A stretch of 64,000 nucleotides of DNA from Gemmatimonadota bacterium (lineage in GTDB: Bacteria; Latescibacterota; UBA2968; UBA8231). The stretch covers positions 59,433-123,432 of the forward strand of contig VXML01000097.1 of the NCBI GenBank assembly GCA_009841115.1. The letters are read 5' to 3'. Below the pieces are notes generated by a model that saw only the letters and a list, made by a program, of their open reading frames with translations, was not told the DNA's origin and did not search any database. Shown one piece after another: positions 48,483 through 57,933 of the stretch. The translations under genes and the position numbers were made by a program. The first letter of the stretch is position 1; each line of letters opens with the position of its first letter.

Positions 48483-49679
48483 CTAGGCTTCCACTGCCTC
48501 TCGTTGATAGTACTCCGCAAGGATCTCGGCCACTTCTGGCCGCGCAAACTCCGGCGGCAGGGCCTCGCCAGCGGCTAGCATCTCGCGGACTTGGGTTCCC
48601 GACAGGAACAGGTACGCGTCGCCGCTGTCTGGGCAGTCGCGCATCATCACCACCGCGTTGCACTTCTTGCACCAGACCGTGTGATCGCCGCGGAAAATTT
48701 CGATTTCGAGGGCGTCGTCGATATCGTCGAAAATGGTCTGCGCATCAAACGCTCCGTAGTAATCGCCAACGCCCGCGTGATCGCGGCCCACGATCAGATG
48801 CGTGCAGCCGCTGTTCTGGCGGAAGATGGCGTGTAACACGGCCTCGCGCGGGCCGGCGTAGAGCATGTCAAAGCCATAGCCGGCGATCATCACCGTATTT
48901 TCCGGGAAGTAGAGCTCGACCATCTTGCGGATGGAGGCGTCGCGCACCTCGGCGGGAATGTCGCCGGCCTTGAGTTTGCCCAGCAGCATGTGGATGAGGA
49001 TGCCATCGGCCTCGACGGCTTGTTGCGCCATGCGGCACAGCTCTTCGTGGGCGCGGTGCATGGGGTTGCGGGTCTGGAAGGCCACGACCCGGTTCCAACC
49101 GCGCTCGGCGATCTCGGCGCGCAGCTCGACAGCAGTGCGGAAGGTCGCGGGAAAGTCTCCGGGGAAGTACGAGAAGTTGAGTACCTCAATTGGCCCGGCA
49201 ATGAGGGTGTCGCCCGCGGCCTTAAACGCAGCGACTCCGGGATGGGCGTCGTCGTCCGTGCCAAAGACTTGGTCAATGATGGCGGCGCACTCTGCATCGG
49301 AGAGCGACTCTACTGCGGTAACTTCCTGGATGGCAATAACGGGATTGCCGTCCACATTCGGATCCAACAGGGCGATGCGGCTACCGGGGGCCACGCCCGC
49401 CGGAACCTGATCGCCAGGGAGCATGTTGACGACCGGGGTGGGCCACAGCAGGCCGTCGGCCGTGTACATGTTGGCAGCCACGCTCTTGGCGTCGGCTGCG
49501 GCCATAAAGCCTGTAAGCGGGGTAAAGTAACCTGAGCCGAGCATGACGGCTGAGGATGCAGCGGCCGAAGAGACGACTACAGCGGGCAGGCCAGCGGCTT
49601 CTTCTAGCAACTGGGCACGCACTGCATCGTCTTCGACGTAGAGTGGTTTGAGTTCTTCTGCGCCGTGGGGTTTAATCAC
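48483..49679 (-). CDS. sat: Sulfate adenylyltransferase (ATP sulfurylase)
   Basis: 398 residues from a GTG at 49679 after AAGGAG; frames further upstream are not plausible. The catalytic motifs are present near residue 203 ('QTRNPMHRAHEE') and 'VGRDHAGVGDYYGAFDAQ'. 'CKKCNAVVMMRDCP' is the zinc-binding Cys cluster of the bacterial monofunctional enzyme. There is no APS kinase domain. It makes APS from sulfate and ATP, for assimilation or for sulfation. No APS reductase or kinase lies in the window. It is in a leftward operon between isomerase and reductase genes. Confidence 0.94.
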   Translation of the reverse strand: MIKPHGAEELKPLYVEDDAVRAQLLEEAAGLPAVVVSSAAASSAVMLGSGYFTPLTGFMAAADAKSVAANMYTADGLLWPTPVVNMLPGDQVPAGVAPGSRIALLDPNVDGNPVIAIQEVTAVESLSDAECAAIIDQVFGTDDDAHPGVAAFKAAGDTLIAGPIEVLNFSYFPGDFPATFRTAVELRAEIAERGWNRVVAFQTRNPMHRAHEELCRMAQQAVEADGILIHMLLGKLKAGDIPAEVRDASIRKMVELYFPENTVMIAGYGFDMLYAGPREAVLHAIFRQNSGCTHLIVGRDHAGVGDYYGAFDAQTIFDDIDDALEIEIFRGDHTVWCKKCNAVVMMRDCPDSGDAYLFLSGTQVREMLAAGEALPPEFARPEVAEILAEYYQREAVEA

Positions 49680-49704
49680 AGTATTCTCCTTGGTTAGATG
49701 GCGT

Positions 49705-50568
49705 TTAATGTACGGGAATGCCGGCTTCGGCAAGGATGTGGTGGACATTGACGGCGGCTCTGGGGTATTTCTCGTTGGGCAAGTGTTCGAGGAGCATGTA
49801 GCCGTCGGGATGGGCGTCGTGCCACAGCTTGAGCGCGGTGGCGAGGTCGAGCTCGCCGTCGCCGGGTATCTCCTCGTCAATGTGGAGCACCAAGCCAGGG
49901 GACAGCTTGATGTCCTTGCAATGCCCGACGACCGAGATGGGGTTCATAATCTCAAATATGTGCTGCAAGCGCTCGGTGCTGTTGTACACCTGGTCCAAGT
50001 TCTGGAAATGATTGACGTAATCCATCACCACGGTCATGCGCTCCGAGCCAACGGCTTGCAGCACGTCGCGGTTTATTTCCGGCGATCCCATGATGGTGAG
50101 CAGATGCGTCTCAATGGCGATAGTGACGGCTTCGGACTCGGCCTTGGCAGCCACGCGCTTGAGGGTCTCGACGAGCAGAGAGTGGGCCTCGGGCGTGAGA
50201 TTATGCCGAGACGGCGAGTACGAACCGACTGGGTTGAGGCTGCCCGTGCGGATTAGACAGGTATGAGCGTCTAAGTCGCGGGCGACTTCAATGCCGCGCT
50301 CGATCTTGCCTACTACTTGGTCACGCACCGCAGAGTCGGGATCGAACAGGCACTCGGAAAAGCCAATGCCGAATTGGGGCAACTCCATGCCCGCGGCTGC
50401 AATAGTATCGCGCACCTCGTGGCACTCTGCGGTCGTGATGGCAGCCAGACTTTCCCCGGGGGCGTGAAAGGCCGCGCCCGTGAGATTGAGCGCCTTGATC
50501 GCCGCTAGGTGTTGGTCGCTGATCTCGCGAAAGTCTGGGGGCAACATGCCGACGACGCCGAGCCGCAT
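49705..50568 (-). CDS. Sugar phosphate isomerase/epimerase family
   Basis: 287 residues from the ATG at 50568 after GAGGAG. TIM-barrel ligands as in the xylose isomerase-like superfamily: 'VTIAIETHLL' (Glu), 'TVVMDYVNHF' (Asp, His), 'VGHCKDIKL' (His) and 'YMLLEHLPNEKYP' (Glu). First gene of the leftward unit that continues with ATP sulfurylase (25-base gap). The substrate is unknown; this branch includes myo-inosose and hydroxypyruvate isomerases. Confidence 0.88.
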   Translation of the reverse strand: MRLGVVGMLPPDFREISDQHLAAIKALNLTGAAFHAPGESLAAITTAECHEVRDTIAAAGMELPQFGIGFSECLFDPDSAVRDQVVGKIERGIEVARDLDAHTCLIRTGSLNPVGSYSPSRHNLTPEAHSLLVETLKRVAAKAESEAVTIAIETHLLTIMGSPEINRDVLQAVGSERMTVVMDYVNHFQNLDQVYNSTERLQHIFEIMNPISVVGHCKDIKLSPGLVLHIDEEIPGDGELDLATALKLWHDAHPDGYMLLEHLPNEKYPRAAVNVHHILAEAGIPVH

Positions 50569-50721
50569 AGGAAAAGCTCCTCGTTGAAATTGTGCAATAG
50601 ACAGTCATTCAAAACTGACCATTGGTATAACTAACGTCAACACGCGAGCTGTTTGCCGAACCGGGGCAGGGAGCCTACTATTTGATGCTTCGACCACTCT
50701 AACAACTTCCTAACGAACTCT

Positions 50722-51522
50722 ATGACTTTCGCCCTTTCCTTTATCACCGCCCTCGTCTCCGGCCTCTACACCTGCCTGTGGGGCGCGTTCAAAGACGCTC
50801 CGTATGAGGGCTTCAAGCCCAAGACCTTTCCGCGCAGCATGTACTTCCACGTCGCGATCTTTTTGCCGCTGTACTTCATCCCGTATTTCAGCGCGCAATT
50901 CCAGCACCTTGGCTTCGTGCAAATGTTCTTCCTGATCATGGGCCTAGAGCGCTTCCTCGCCGAAATCTACAAGGGCTTCTTCCGCACTGAAGATCAGCAA
51001 AAGTACTTCGTCCCCTCGCGCATTACCTTCTTTGGCCGCCCGATCACCAGCGACCTCGTCCGCCATAGCGCGGGGGTCCTAATCGTCGCCATTGTCTTCG
51101 CCTTCCTGCTCGTCGCCGCACCCATCGAGAGCTTCTGGGGCTATCTGATAACCGGGTATTGCACTGGGCTGCTCGTGGCCTTGGGGGGTGCTTATAAGGA
51201 CGCGCCCTTCGAGGGATTCAAGTGGCTCAAATTCCAGCGCTCTGGAGTCGTCTTGGCCGTCTTGAGTCCGCTCTTTTACTTTCTCGGCAATCCCGAGCAC
51301 CCAGTCGGGTTGGGTTTTCTCATCTACATGAACGGCGGACTAGAGCGATTCACCGTCGAGTACTACAAGACCTACATCCAGCGCAATATGTCCGGGAAAT
51401 TCCAACCCAACCTGCCCCGCATCCAGCGCGAATTGGACACCCGCGAGAAGTTCCACTACGCAGCCTTGGTGATCATCGCCGGGCTGGCTGTGCTCTACGC
51501 CCATGAACGCGGCGCACTATGA
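50722..51522 (+). CDS. Internally duplicated membrane protein with KDAPxEGF motifs, unknown function
   Basis: 266 residues, about six hydrophobic helices. The two halves are a clear duplication, about 133 residues apart: KDAPYEGF (24-31) and KDAPFEGF (159-166), and 'GLERFLAEIYK' (74-84) and 'GLERFTVEYYK' (206-216). Each motif follows a hydrophobic helix and probably faces the same side of the membrane. No family is recognised. The next gene starts 20 bases inside its end, so expression is tied to the GMC oxidoreductase. Confidence 0.8.
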   Translation: MTFALSFITALVSGLYTCLWGAFKDAPYEGFKPKTFPRSMYFHVAIFLPLYFIPYFSAQFQHLGFVQMFFLIMGLERFLAEIYKGFFRTEDQQKYFVPSRITFFGRPITSDLVRHSAGVLIVAIVFAFLLVAAPIESFWGYLITGYCTGLLVALGGAYKDAPFEGFKWLKFQRSGVVLAVLSPLFYFLGNPEHPVGLGFLIYMNGGLERFTVEYYKTYIQRNMSGKFQPNLPRIQRELDTREKFHYAALVIIAGLAVLYAHERGAL

Positions 51523-52990
51523 CGCAGTAGTCATCGGCTCTGGGTTCGGCGGCTCGCTGGTGGCTCACGCGCTAGTGCAAGCCGGGCTGAAGACCGCGCT
51601 GCTGGAGCGGGGCCAATGGGCCAAGCGCGATGACGCGGACTGGGATCAGCGCACCATTTTATTGAAGAAGCGCTACCGCTCGGCCTCGCCCCTTCTGGTC
51701 AAGCAGTACGGACGCCGCACGTTCCAGCGCACCTATCCCAACGAGGTCGTCGGCGGCAACTCGGTCTTTTTCGGCGGGGCGTCGCTGCGGCTGCGTCCGG
51801 CGGACTTTGCCCGCTGGCCCTTGTCCTATGCAGACCTAGCGCCGTACTACGCCCGCGCCGAAAAACTCCTTGGGGTCCACGGCGAGGTGGGTACCGACCC
51901 GCACGAACCCCCGGGACTAACCGCGTACCCACATGCCACCGTTGAGCTGAGCGCGCCGGCCCAACGCATTTACCAAGCGGGGACAGACCTAGGGCTACAA
52001 CCGTTCAAGATCCCACTGGCAATCAACTTTTCCGACCGCACCCGGCCCCTCTGCCTGCGCTGCATCACCTGCGACGGATTCCCCTGCAAGGTGGAGGCCA
52101 AAAACGACATGGCTTCCACCTTGCTGGCTACTGCTTCGGCGGCCGGGCTAGAGATCATCGTCGGCGCGGTGGCGCGGCGACTGGTGCAACGGGGCGGACG
52201 CGTCGAGCAGGTCGAATACGTCGATAGCACCTCTCGACAAACCCACGCGCTCTCGGCCGACTTAGTGGTCTTGGCCGCTGGGGCGCTCAACAGTCCGGCC
52301 CTGATGCTCCGCTCTGGATTCGACCACCCCCTGATTGGACGCTTTCTCATGCGCCATTGCAACGGGATTGCCAATTGCATCTTTCCCTTTCGCACCAATC
52401 CGCAACAGGTCTTCCACAAACAGCTCTGTTTTTCCGATTTCTACGAAGACCTGCGCGCGGAATTGGGCACAGCCGTGGGCGTCATCCAAGACATCTACAC
52501 GCCAGCTCCCCCCATTATCCGGCACCACACCCCTTGGGGCTTCAAGACGCTCGTCGGGCTGCTGACTGGCTATATGCAGAATTTGCTCTGCATTGCCGAG
52601 GATGATCCAAGGCAAGAAAACCGCGTGTCGTTGGCCAGCGAGCAGGATGTCTTCGGCATGGAACTAGTGCAGGTAGAACACGCCTATAGCGACGCCGACT
52701 GTCGCCGCCGCGATTACCTGCTGGCCAAAGCAGAAACCGTATTGCGTCAGGCAGGCGGCCTGCTGCGCTACCGCTACTTGATCGATTCCTTCTCTCACGC
52801 CATAGGCACCCTGCGCTGCGCCACCGCGCCAGAGGAAGGCGTCCTCGACGTGGACTGCCGCTATTGGGGCAGCGAAAATGTTTACGTGTCCGACGGCAGT
52901 TTCATGCCGTCTTCGGGCGGGGTAAATCCAAGTTTGACGATCGCGGCCAACGCACTGCGAGTCGCCGAGCGGATATTGGAGAAGCGATGA
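51503..52990 (+). CDS. GMC-family FAD-dependent oxidoreductase
   Basis: 495 residues. N-terminal FAD site 'AVVIGSGFGGSLVAHALVQ', a substrate domain with 'TYPNEVVGGNSVFFGGAS', and catalytic-His and Asn regions 'DSFSHAIGTLRCA' and 'SSGGVNPSLTIAANAL'. A small Cys cluster, 'CLRCITCDGFPC', lies mid-protein, unusual for the family and perhaps metal-binding. Members oxidise alcohols such as sugars, choline and cholesterol. It overlaps the membrane protein gene by 20 bases and the Gfo/Idh gene by ATGA. Confidence 0.88.
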   Translation: MNAAHYDAVVIGSGFGGSLVAHALVQAGLKTALLERGQWAKRDDADWDQRTILLKKRYRSASPLLVKQYGRRTFQRTYPNEVVGGNSVFFGGASLRLRPADFARWPLSYADLAPYYARAEKLLGVHGEVGTDPHEPPGLTAYPHATVELSAPAQRIYQAGTDLGLQPFKIPLAINFSDRTRPLCLRCITCDGFPCKVEAKNDMASTLLATASAAGLEIIVGAVARRLVQRGGRVEQVEYVDSTSRQTHALSADLVVLAAGALNSPALMLRSGFDHPLIGRFLMRHCNGIANCIFPFRTNPQQVFHKQLCFSDFYEDLRAELGTAVGVIQDIYTPAPPIIRHHTPWGFKTLVGLLTGYMQNLLCIAEDDPRQENRVSLASEQDVFGMELVQVEHAYSDADCRRRDYLLAKAETVLRQAGGLLRYRYLIDSFSHAIGTLRCATAPEEGVLDVDCRYWGSENVYVSDGSFMPSSGGVNPSLTIAANALRVAERILEKR

Positions 52991-53922
52991 AGAAGGTCTG
53001 TCTAGTAGGATGCGGCACCATCGGTCGCCTGCACGTGAAAAACCTCGTCGGCAAGGTCGAGCTATCCTTTCACAGCCGCACGCAGGCCAGCGCAGAGGCC
53101 CTCAGCCGCGAATGCGGCGGGGGACAGGTCTTGGCATCGTACGCCGACGTCCTCGACAGCGCAGTGGATGCGGTGCTAATCAGCTCGCCGCCGGATGCCC
53201 ATCGGCCGCAGGTCGTCGCCGCGTTAGCAGCCGGTAAGGGGGTGCTGGTGGAAAAGCCGTTGTGTGCCACAGAAGACGATTTGGCGGCTATTGGTGCGGC
53301 GGCGGCGGCCCATCCAGATGCGCTGCTGATGATCGCGGAAAACTACTACTACAAGCCCTCGCTCAAGCTGCTCAAGTGGATCATCCAGCAGGGTTTTATC
53401 GGCCAAGTGCAACAGGCGACTATTGGCAAGCGCTTTACCCAACAGGCCACGGGATGGAAAAGCGGCTATGGCGCGCTGCTGGAGGGAGGAATTCACTTCG
53501 TGGCCCTCGGAGCAGACCTCTTCGCCGACGCGCCCCAGCGGGTGACCGCAGAGTTTCCCGGACACCAAGCGGGCGAGCCGGAGCGGAATTCGATAGTACG
53601 GGTCGAATATTCATCGGGAGCCGAGCTGGTGTTGCGCTACGCTTGGAACGCCTTCAGCTTGACCAAGGGAACCTTTCAGCACGCGCGGATTTTGGGGACC
53701 GAGGGGCGGATCGTCTTTGAGTGCAATGGGCTATACGTGTGGTTGCGGGGGCGGCGAAAGCGGCTCTACTTTTCGGGCGTGGGGGACTTGATGGGCTATA
53801 AGGGCATGATGCGGGATTTCTTGCAGTGCTTGCAGGAGCCGGGGCGGCAGCCGTATTCAAACTTGGCGCGGGCTGAGCGCGACCTAGGAATTGTATTTAC
53901 AGCATACAAAGGATTGAAATAA
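52987..53922 (+). CDS. Gfo/Idh/MocA-family NAD(P)-dependent oxidoreductase
   Basis: 311 residues from the ATG at 52987 (ATGA with the GMC gene). Rossmann motif 'CLVGCGTIGRLHVKN', EKP motif in 'VLVEKPLCATED', then a C-terminal alpha/beta domain with 'LLEGGIHFVALGADLF' (His acting in catalysis). This family oxidises or reduces sugar ring alcohols. The three genes from 50722 form one operon; EttA follows 1 base after its stop. Confidence 0.9.
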   Translation: MKKVCLVGCGTIGRLHVKNLVGKVELSFHSRTQASAEALSRECGGGQVLASYADVLDSAVDAVLISSPPDAHRPQVVAALAAGKGVLVEKPLCATEDDLAAIGAAAAAHPDALLMIAENYYYKPSLKLLKWIIQQGFIGQVQQATIGKRFTQQATGWKSGYGALLEGGIHFVALGADLFADAPQRVTAEFPGHQAGEPERNSIVRVEYSSGAELVLRYAWNAFSLTKGTFQHARILGTEGRIVFECNGLYVWLRGRRKRLYFSGVGDLMGYKGMMRDFLQCLQEPGRQPYSNLARAERDLGIVFTAYKGLK

Positions 53923-53923
53923 C

Positions 53924-55606
53924 ATGAGCGACGCAGAAAAAATCATCTATTCGATGTACAAAGTGAGCAAGCACTACAACCGGAAGGCGATTATCACCGA
54001 CATTTCACTGTCGTACTTCTACGGGGCCAAAATCGGCGTGTTGGGCTTGAACGGGTCGGGTAAGAGCACGCTGTTGCGGATTATGGCGGGCATCGACAGC
54101 GAGTACGAGGGGACCCTTAGCATACAGCCGGGGTTTACCGTCGGGTTCCTAGAACAGGAGCCCGAGTTAGAAAAGGGGAAAACGGTCAAGGAGATCGTCG
54201 AAGAAGGCGTGCAGGAGACGGTGGATTTGCTGCGCGAGTACGAGGACATCAACGCCCAGTTCGCCGAGCCTATGGACGACGACGCCATGAACGCCCTGAT
54301 CGAGCGGCAGGCCTCCGTGGCCGAACAGCTCGACGCGGCCGGGGCTTGGGATTTGGACAGTCGGCTGGACATGGCCATGGACGCGCTGCGCTGTCCGCCC
54401 GAAGACCAAGAGGTCTCCACGCTTTCGGGCGGCGAGCGGCGGCGGGTGGCCCTGTGTCGGCTGTTGCTCCGCCAGCCGGATATTCTGCTCCTCGACGAGC
54501 CGACCAATCACCTTGACGCCGAGACCGTGGCGTGGCTAGAGGGACATTTGCATCAGTACCAGGGGACGGTGATCGCCGTCACCCACGACCGGTATTTTCT
54601 CGACAATGTGGCAGGCTGGATTTTGGAACTGGATCAGGGACGCGGCGTACCGTGGAAGGGGAATTACTCGTCGTGGTTAGAGCAGAAAAAGGAGCGCCTG
54701 CGGCTAGAAGAAAAGAGCGAGAGCGAAAGACAGCGGACGCTGGAGCGCGAGCTGGAGTGGATTCGCATGACGCCGAGGGCCAAGCAACAGAAGAACAAGG
54801 CCAGGATCAGGGCCTACGAGGAATTGCTGAACCAGGACCGGGTGCAGCGGAACGAAGAGGTGCAGCTCTACATTCCGCCGGGGCCGCGGCTGGGCAATAT
54901 CGCCATTGAGGTTAAAGGCGTGAGTAAGCGCTACGGCGATCGCATCATCTTCGAGAACATGGATTTCGCCCTGCCCTCGGGCGGAATCGTCGGAGTCATC
55001 GGACCCAACGGCGCGGGCAAGACGACCCTGTTCCGGCTGATTACCGGCCAGGAGACCGCCGACAGCGGCCAACTCCGCATCGGCGAGACCGTACGGCTGG
55101 GGTACGTGGATCAGAGCCGGGAGACCCTTGTGGGAGAAAACACCGTCTGGCAAGAGGTCTCAGGCGGCGAGGAAGAGCTTGAGTTGGGCGAGCGCAAGGT
55201 AAATTCGCGGGCGTACCTCGCGCGCTTCAACTTCCTCGGTGCCGACCAGCAGCAGAAGGTTGGTACGCTCTCGGGCGGACAGCGCAATCGAGTCCATCTG
55301 GCCAAGGTGCTCAAGGAGCAGGCCAATGTATTCCTGCTCGACGAGCCGACCAACGACCTAGACGTGCATACGCTGCGGGCGCTGGAGGAGGGGCTGGAAA
55401 ACTTCGCCGGCTGCGTGGTAGTCATCAGCCACGACCGATGGTTTTTAGACCGCATCGCCACGCACATTCTGGCGTTTGAGGGCGACAGCCAAGTCTATTG
55501 GTTCGAAGGTAACTTTTCGGAGTACGAGGAAAACAAGAAGACGCGGCTAGGCGAAGATTCTGTCGTGCCCCAGCGGGTCCGCTACCGCCAACTGACGCGG
55601 GACTAA
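53924..55606 (+). CDS. ettA: Energy-dependent translational throttle protein EttA (ABC-F)
   Basis: 560 residues, like E. coli EttA (555). Two ABC domains have Walker A 'GLNGSGKSTLL' and 'GPNGAGKTTLF' and signatures 'LSGGERRRVAL' and 'LSGGQRNRVHLAK'. The linker (PtIM) with 'LEWIRMTPRAKQQKNKARI' sits between them and the arm 'LDEPTNHLDAETVAWLEGHL' is EttA-like. It binds the ribosomal E site and gates translation by ATP state. It follows the Gfo/Idh gene by one base. Confidence 0.95.
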   Translation: MSDAEKIIYSMYKVSKHYNRKAIITDISLSYFYGAKIGVLGLNGSGKSTLLRIMAGIDSEYEGTLSIQPGFTVGFLEQEPELEKGKTVKEIVEEGVQETVDLLREYEDINAQFAEPMDDDAMNALIERQASVAEQLDAAGAWDLDSRLDMAMDALRCPPEDQEVSTLSGGERRRVALCRLLLRQPDILLLDEPTNHLDAETVAWLEGHLHQYQGTVIAVTHDRYFLDNVAGWILELDQGRGVPWKGNYSSWLEQKKERLRLEEKSESERQRTLERELEWIRMTPRAKQQKNKARIRAYEELLNQDRVQRNEEVQLYIPPGPRLGNIAIEVKGVSKRYGDRIIFENMDFALPSGGIVGVIGPNGAGKTTLFRLITGQETADSGQLRIGETVRLGYVDQSRETLVGENTVWQEVSGGEEELELGERKVNSRAYLARFNFLGADQQQKVGTLSGGQRNRVHLAKVLKEQANVFLLDEPTNDLDVHTLRALEEGLENFAGCVVVISHDRWFLDRIATHILAFEGDSQVYWFEGNFSEYEENKKTRLGEDSVVPQRVRYRQLTRD

Positions 55607-55625
55607 TTCTGTAGTTCACCACCGC

Positions 55626-56948
55626 TCACATACTGTGCAGTGCACTCTCGATCCGATTGAGCGCTTCGTCGATATCGTCCAAGGTGTGCTGGGATGACAC
55701 GCCGTGGTGGCCGGCGACGAGCGTGCCGTAGTCGTGGAAATAGACCCCTTTGTCGGCGCAGGCGCGGATGAACCTCCCGGTCATCTCCTGATCGCGGTTG
55801 AGGCTATCGTCGAAACGCTCGACGGGATGGGTGAAGCCAAAGAAGATGCCGAAGCGCGCGCCTAGTCCCTGCACCCGGGCGGGCACGCCGGCGCGCTCGA
55901 ACAGTCCGACCAAACCGTCGCAGAGCCGACCTCCGACTTCATAGATGTGATCGTAGAACCCCGGATTGGTGAGTTCGTTGACGGCAGCCAGCGCTGTCAT
56001 GACGGCTGGCGGGTTGCCGGTGAAGGTACCGCTCTGGGCCACCTCGCCAAGCGGTCCCACCTGATCCATGATTTCAGCTTTGCCGGCAATGACGGTGAGT
56101 GGAGCGCCAGCGGCGACCGCCTTGCCCAAAACGCAAACATCCGGAGTGACGCCGTAGTATCCCTGCGCGCAGTCGGACCCAGTACGGAAAGCCGATAGCA
56201 CCTCGTCGTATATGAGGACGATATCGTGAACACTGGCTTGGTCGCGGACGAACTGCATGTACTCGGTGTCGGCGACGATGCAACCCTGGTTGTAGTTGAT
56301 CGGCTCCATGATGATGCCGCCGATCTCGTCGCCGTGCTCGCGCAGCGCTCTTTCCAGAGCGGCCTCGTCCTTCCACGGCACGACGATGATGAGGTCGTCC
56401 ATCTGCGGAGGCATGCCCGCAGACTCACCACAGGGTTCGACGTAGCTGCCCGGAGTCACCGGCGTCAACGGCGTGTGCGCATTGAACATGACGTAGTCGT
56501 AAAGACCGTGGAAGTGTCCCCAGAATTTGAGAATCTTGTGCTTGCCGGTGTGGGCGCGGGCCAAGCGGACACAGACCATCGTCGCCTCTGAGCCGGTATT
56601 GCCGTAGCGAACGCGCTCGGCGCAGGGGATGATCTCGGTGATCCGCCGCGCTAGGTCCGTATGTGCTTCAGTATCGTAGCCGGAGAGAATGCCCGCGTCC
56701 ACTGCCGCGGTCATGGCCTCGCGCGTGGCCGGGTGATTGTAGCCCAAAAACGCCGCTCCGTGGGCCAAGTTGAAATCGATGTACTCCTTGCCGTCGACAT
56801 CGTAGATGCGGCAGCCCTCGGCATTGCGCAGGTAGAGGGCGTACCCTAGGCCTGGGTTGTGCCGTGCCGAAGCGCCGACGCCTCCCGGCAAGTAGCGCTT
56901 GGCTTCGGCTCTGAGATCACTCTGTGACATCGTCTGTATCGTGGGCAT
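55626..56948 (-). CDS. Class III PLP aminotransferase, glutamate-1-semialdehyde aminomutase-like
   Basis: 440 residues from the ATG at 56948, chosen for AAGGA before it; earlier in-frame ATGs at 56990 and 57026 lack ribosome sites. PLP lysine is K276 in 'VLGKAVAAGAPL'; other markers are 'PGGVGASARHNPGLGY', 'YGNTGSEATMVCVRLARAH', 'LIYDEVLSAFR' and 'GTFTGNPPAVM'. This is close to the HemL group but the context (no hem genes) leaves the substrate open; some relatives act on amino sugars or beta-amino acids. Converges on ettA. Confidence 0.88.
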   Translation of the reverse strand: MPTIQTMSQSDLRAEAKRYLPGGVGASARHNPGLGYALYLRNAEGCRIYDVDGKEYIDFNLAHGAAFLGYNHPATREAMTAAVDAGILSGYDTEAHTDLARRITEIIPCAERVRYGNTGSEATMVCVRLARAHTGKHKILKFWGHFHGLYDYVMFNAHTPLTPVTPGSYVEPCGESAGMPPQMDDLIIVVPWKDEAALERALREHGDEIGGIIMEPINYNQGCIVADTEYMQFVRDQASVHDIVLIYDEVLSAFRTGSDCAQGYYGVTPDVCVLGKAVAAGAPLTVIAGKAEIMDQVGPLGEVAQSGTFTGNPPAVMTALAAVNELTNPGFYDHIYEVGGRLCDGLVGLFERAGVPARVQGLGARFGIFFGFTHPVERFDDSLNRDQEMTGRFIRACADKGVYFHDYGTLVAGHHGVSSQHTLDDIDEALNRIESALHSM

Positions 56949-57222
56949 CGCTGCTTGTTCCTTAGTGAAGACGGACTGGTCCGCCTGCATGAACGAGACT
57001 CGACCCAACTCCCCGCTGAACTTCAACCGCGTCTAAACGCCCGCCGATATTGTCCTTTTTAGTCACACAAGTCAAGACGCCTTACCTGAACAAACCTTGC
57101 AAAGTACCATCCAAAAAGACAAATATGCCAATCTTTTTGTAAAATACGCTTGACATTACGGTTTTTCAGAATTATGTTCTTTAGTAAAGCAAACTTTACT
57201 TTATGGAAAGGATCACAGACTT

Positions 57223-57642
57223 ATGAAGAAGCCAATAGTCAATTTGAGTTGTCTTGCTGGCGGCAGTGGAAAAAACACAATTCGTTTTCTTTGTTGGAGC
57301 TTTGCTTGGTCGATGACGATGGTGTTGGCCGACAAAGCGATATTATACGAATGGCATTCCTCTGCTTTGATCTCCGCTATCGCCATCGTCCTCAACGCGG
57401 GCATCGGCATCGGCATGATCTTGTCGTACTTGCGCCACCTGAAATCCATGGATGAGTTGCAGCGCAAAATCCAACTCGATGCACTGGCTATAGCTATGGG
57501 CGTCGCGCTCGTCGGCAGTTTTAGTTATTCGCTGATGGTAACTGCAAAATTCATAACAGACGTCGAAGTCTCAGATATCATTTTGCTGATGACGTTTACC
57601 TTCGTGGTCTCCGTTACCGTCGGCCATGTCCGCTACCGATGA
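57223..57642 (+). CDS. Small membrane protein, four predicted helices
   Basis: 139 residues after GAAAGG. Hydrophobic segments lie at about 25-38, 48-68, 86-107 and 118-135, with a short basic loop 'LRHLKSMDELQRK' after helix two. No family is recognised. It overlaps the XRE regulator gene by ATGA. Such pairs of a membrane protein with a small Cro-type regulator recur, which suggests that the regulator is tuned by, or coexpressed with, the membrane protein. Confidence 0.7.
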   Translation: MKKPIVNLSCLAGGSGKNTIRFLCWSFAWSMTMVLADKAILYEWHSSALISAIAIVLNAGIGIGMILSYLRHLKSMDELQRKIQLDALAIAMGVALVGSFSYSLMVTAKFITDVEVSDIILLMTFTFVVSVTVGHVRYR

Positions 57643-57842
57643 AAAATCGCCTAAAGGTGTTGCGCGCCGAGCGCGACTGGACCCAAGCTGATCTCGCGGA
57701 GCGTCTAGAGGTCTCGCGGCAAACGGTGAACGCCCTAGAAAAGGGCAAATACGACCCCAGTCTGCCGCTGGCATTTAAGATCGCCCACGTGTTTTCCGCG
57801 CCGATCGAAGCAATTTTTATATACGAGACGGAAGTCAGTTGA
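57639..57842 (+). CDS. XRE/Cro-type helix-turn-helix regulator
   Basis: 67 residues. The helix-turn-helix is clear: 'RDWTQADLAERLEVSRQTVNAL' with 'EKGKYDPSLPLAFKIAHVF'. Short single-domain regulators like this (YozG-like) bind one operator as dimers. ATG overlaps the membrane protein stop by four bases. Confidence 0.9.
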   Translation: MKNRLKVLRAERDWTQADLAERLEVSRQTVNALEKGKYDPSLPLAFKIAHVFSAPIEAIFIYETEVS

Positions 57843-57933
57843 CGCGGGATTAAGTTGCACCGCAAAACCTTGCTCCTGTTATTGTTCTGATGTACCGTTC
57901 ATATACGACCTTATAGCAGGAAGTGTCTGAACT

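Noticed and set aside
48472..48672. 67-codon upstream extension of the aldo/keto reductase
   Set aside because: The added part overlaps the ATP sulfurylase gene, and the ATG at 48471 has a perfect AGGAGG and begins with the family N-terminus.
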